From JBILCM01 sp044353165 (lineage in GTDB: Bacteria > Bacillota > Bacilli > Paenibacillales > YIM-B00363): a stretch of DNA of 8,570 bases. Of the stretch, positions 6,880 to 8,570 are shown in pieces. Position 1 is the first letter of the stretch; each line of letters starts with the position of its first letter. The notes beneath the pieces are model-generated. The model was given only the letters and a program-made list of their open reading frames with translations, was not told the origin of the DNA and did not search any database. A program made the position numbers and the translations under genes. The stretch is taken from the NCBI GenBank assembly GCA_044353165.1, contig JBILCM010000091.1, positions 1 through 8,570 of the forward strand, in the 5' to 3' direction.

Positions 6880-8532
6880 TCACCCACCTACCTTTCCGCT
6901 GACGGCGTTCTGTAACAATTGTTCATATCCGCCAATTGTAGATTGAATCGTTTCGCTTAACAATGATGGGTAGATGCCGATCAGAATGATGAAGGCAACC
7001 AACGCAATCATCGGGACGGCTTCGACGAGACGGACATCTTTGTACGCAAGCGCATGCGTATTCGTAGGGCCGAATGTAATCTTCAATATCGCACGCAACA
7101 CATAAACTGCCGCGAGTATAATCCCGATACAACCGATGGCGGTGACGATAGGCATCGCCTCGAACAGTGAGACGAAAGCGAGCAATTCGCTAATAAAGCC
7201 GGACAAACCAGGCAATCCGAGCGACGCCATTCCTGCCACCAGCATAATACCGCTCAAGAATGGCATGGATTTAGCGAGTCCTCCCAATTCGGATAACTCT
7301 GTTGTTGAGGTTCGTTCCAATAAACTGCCAACCAGCAAGAACATCAGCGCGGAAATCAATCCGTGAGAGACCATCTGAAACACGGCCCCTTGAATCCCGA
7401 TGCCATTCAGCGCGGCAACGGCCAATAGTACAATCCCCATATGACTAATCGAGGAATAAGCGAGTACCAACTTGAAATCTTTCTGTACGAATGCGAGTGC
7501 AGCACCATAAAGTATGTTCACAACACCCAGAATGGCGATAATAAACGCCCACTCTCGAGCCTCATTGGGGAACAGAAAAACGCCGTATCGAAGCAAGCCG
7601 TAGGCACCCATCTTCAGCAAAATCCCAGAGTGGATCATGACGATTGCAGGGGGCGCTTCTGCGTGTACGCGTAACATCCACGTATGGAATGGAAAAATCG
7701 GTAATTTAATACCGAATGCAACGAGCAACAAGAGGAACAAGGCGGTACGCATACCTTCCGATAAATAGAATGGATTTGCCAAATCCTGCGCAAGTTGAGG
7801 TGTTGCATTCGCATATGATTCGGCCTTATTGATGTTGTCATAGATCACATCATAACTGCCGGAATAAGTGAATGCTATACCATTCGCATCTTCATTCATA
7901 TTCAAACCTGCTGTTGCAATAAGAAGTAAGAATGCGATCAACATCAGTGCCGATCCAATACCGTTGTAAATCAAAAATTTGTTCGCTGCTTTCTCCCGCT
8001 CATAGAATCCGTAGATCCCAATCAGGAAAAACATCGGAACGAGCGTCGTTTCGAAAAACATAAAGAACAAGAACAGATCACGGGCAAGGAATACACCGAA
8101 GATCCCCATCTCGAGAAGTAAGAAAAGGATGAAGTACGTTTTCCATCGCTTCTTGATATGTACAGACGCTAGCGCTGCCATCGCTCCGATGAAAGCTGTA
8201 AGGAATAGAAGCGGCAATGCGATGCCATCAACGGCTAATGCATAATCGAAGCGGAGATTGTATTGGTTGATAGCGCCTTGCGATGCTTGTGTCAACAATT
8301 CCAAGTTCAGTGGAATGTCAATCCAGCGAACCGTCTCTGTGAACTGCGCGGTCCCTGTGCTTAAATCAAAGGCAGCGTAAATCCATGCACACAAGATTAA
8401 TGGGATGAACGTTGTGCCGATCCCAATCCACTTGATCAGTTGACCGTTATGTTTAGGGATAAAAAGCAGGATCAGGACACCAAGTAACGGTGAAAATAAA
8501 ATCAATGACAATATCGGAATTTGCTCGAGCAT
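6880..8532 (-). CDS. nuoM: NADH-quinone oxidoreductase subunit M (NuoM)
   Basis: NuoM is a proton-pumping, antiporter-like subunit of complex I in the cytoplasmic membrane. The 550-residue product has about 14 transmembrane helices and the key channel residues: Glu161 in FFETTLVPMFF, Lys276 in FGIKLPIFPFHTW and Lys307 in SGILLKMGAYG. The last two are 31 residues apart, as in E. coli NuoM. The signature FHTWMLRVHAEAPPA is intact. The protein is longer than E. coli NuoM mostly through a hydrophilic loop at about 211-258, between Glu161 and Lys276. The ATG at 8532 has AAGGAGG (8542-8548) 9 nt upstream, inside the end of the preceding frame. The stop at 6880-6882 nearly abuts nuoN, which supports one transcript. 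Confidence 0.97.
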   Translation of the reverse strand: MLEQIPILSLILFSPLLGVLILLFIPKHNGQLIKWIGIGTTFIPLILCAWIYAAFDLSTGTAQFTETVRWIDIPLNLELLTQASQGAINQYNLRFDYALAVDGIALPLLFLTAFIGAMAALASVHIKKRWKTYFILFLLLEMGIFGVFLARDLFLFFMFFETTLVPMFFLIGIYGFYEREKAANKFLIYNGIGSALMLIAFLLLIATAGLNMNEDANGIAFTYSGSYDVIYDNINKAESYANATPQLAQDLANPFYLSEGMRTALFLLLLVAFGIKLPIFPFHTWMLRVHAEAPPAIVMIHSGILLKMGAYGLLRYGVFLFPNEAREWAFIIAILGVVNILYGAALAFVQKDFKLVLAYSSISHMGIVLLAVAALNGIGIQGAVFQMVSHGLISALMFLLVGSLLERTSTTELSELGGLAKSMPFLSGIMLVAGMASLGLPGLSGFISELLAFVSLFEAMPIVTAIGCIGIILAAVYVLRAILKITFGPTNTHALAYKDVRLVEAVPMIALVAFIILIGIYPSLLSETIQSTIGGYEQLLQNAVSGKVGG

Positions 8533-8570
8533 CTAGAAAAACCTCCTTCCGGCCAAGAAAACAGCGAACA
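8533..8570 (-). CDS. nuoL: Probable last codons of nuoL, partial
   Basis: One minus-strand frame reads FAVFLAGRRFF and ends with a TAG at 8533-8535, directly against the nuoM ATG. A hydrophobic stretch ending in basic residues is plausible for the last helix of NuoL, the subunit normally encoded just before nuoM. Only 11 residues are visible, so the call rests mainly on gene order and on the tight junction. Confidence 0.45.
   Translation of the reverse strand, partial: FAVFLAGRRFF

Overview
The window looks like chromosomal DNA from a spore-forming, Gram-positive Bacillota bacterium, most probably Paenibacillaceae (Paenibacillus, Cohnella or a relative). The evidence is the gene order nuoL-nuoM-nuoN ... 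ywzB (DUF1146) - murA - spoIID, a surface protein carrying SLH domains, strong AGGAGG-type ribosome binding sites and a roughly balanced base composition. The family assignment is an inference from gene content and order. No sequence search was possible.

Every gene I can support lies on the minus strand, so transcription runs from high to low coordinates. From right to left: the last codons of a probable nuoL (8533-8570), nuoM (6880-8532) and nuoN (5361-6875). These encode antiporter-like, proton-pumping membrane subunits of respiratory complex I. A hairpin (5313-5338) follows nuoN. Next come a secreted subtilisin-like (S8) protease with three PPC-like modules and three SLH anchors (2710-5268), a small two-helix membrane protein of the YwzB/DUF1146 family (2452-2667), murA (984-2330, first committed step of peptidoglycan synthesis) with its own likely SigmaA promoter, and the first 177 codons of spoIID (1-533, engulfment peptidoglycan hydrolase), which runs off the left edge.

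The 450 bp between murA and spoIID (534-983) hold no convincing gene. They contain a GC-rich terminator hairpin just after murA, a five-copy 41-bp tandem array in which each unit carries a perfect 7-bp inverted repeat (ATGTTCA-N5-TGAACAT), and a short spoIID leader with a good ribosome binding site and a weak SigmaE-like promoter. The array is the least explained element in the window and the best candidate for something undescribed.

Functionally the window joins respiration (Nuo) to cell-envelope work: surface proteolysis, peptidoglycan precursor synthesis and sporulation-specific peptidoglycan remodelling. Apart from the array, the protease placement, a repeat-bearing linker in SpoIID and a tail on MurA, the genes look ordinary for this lineage.
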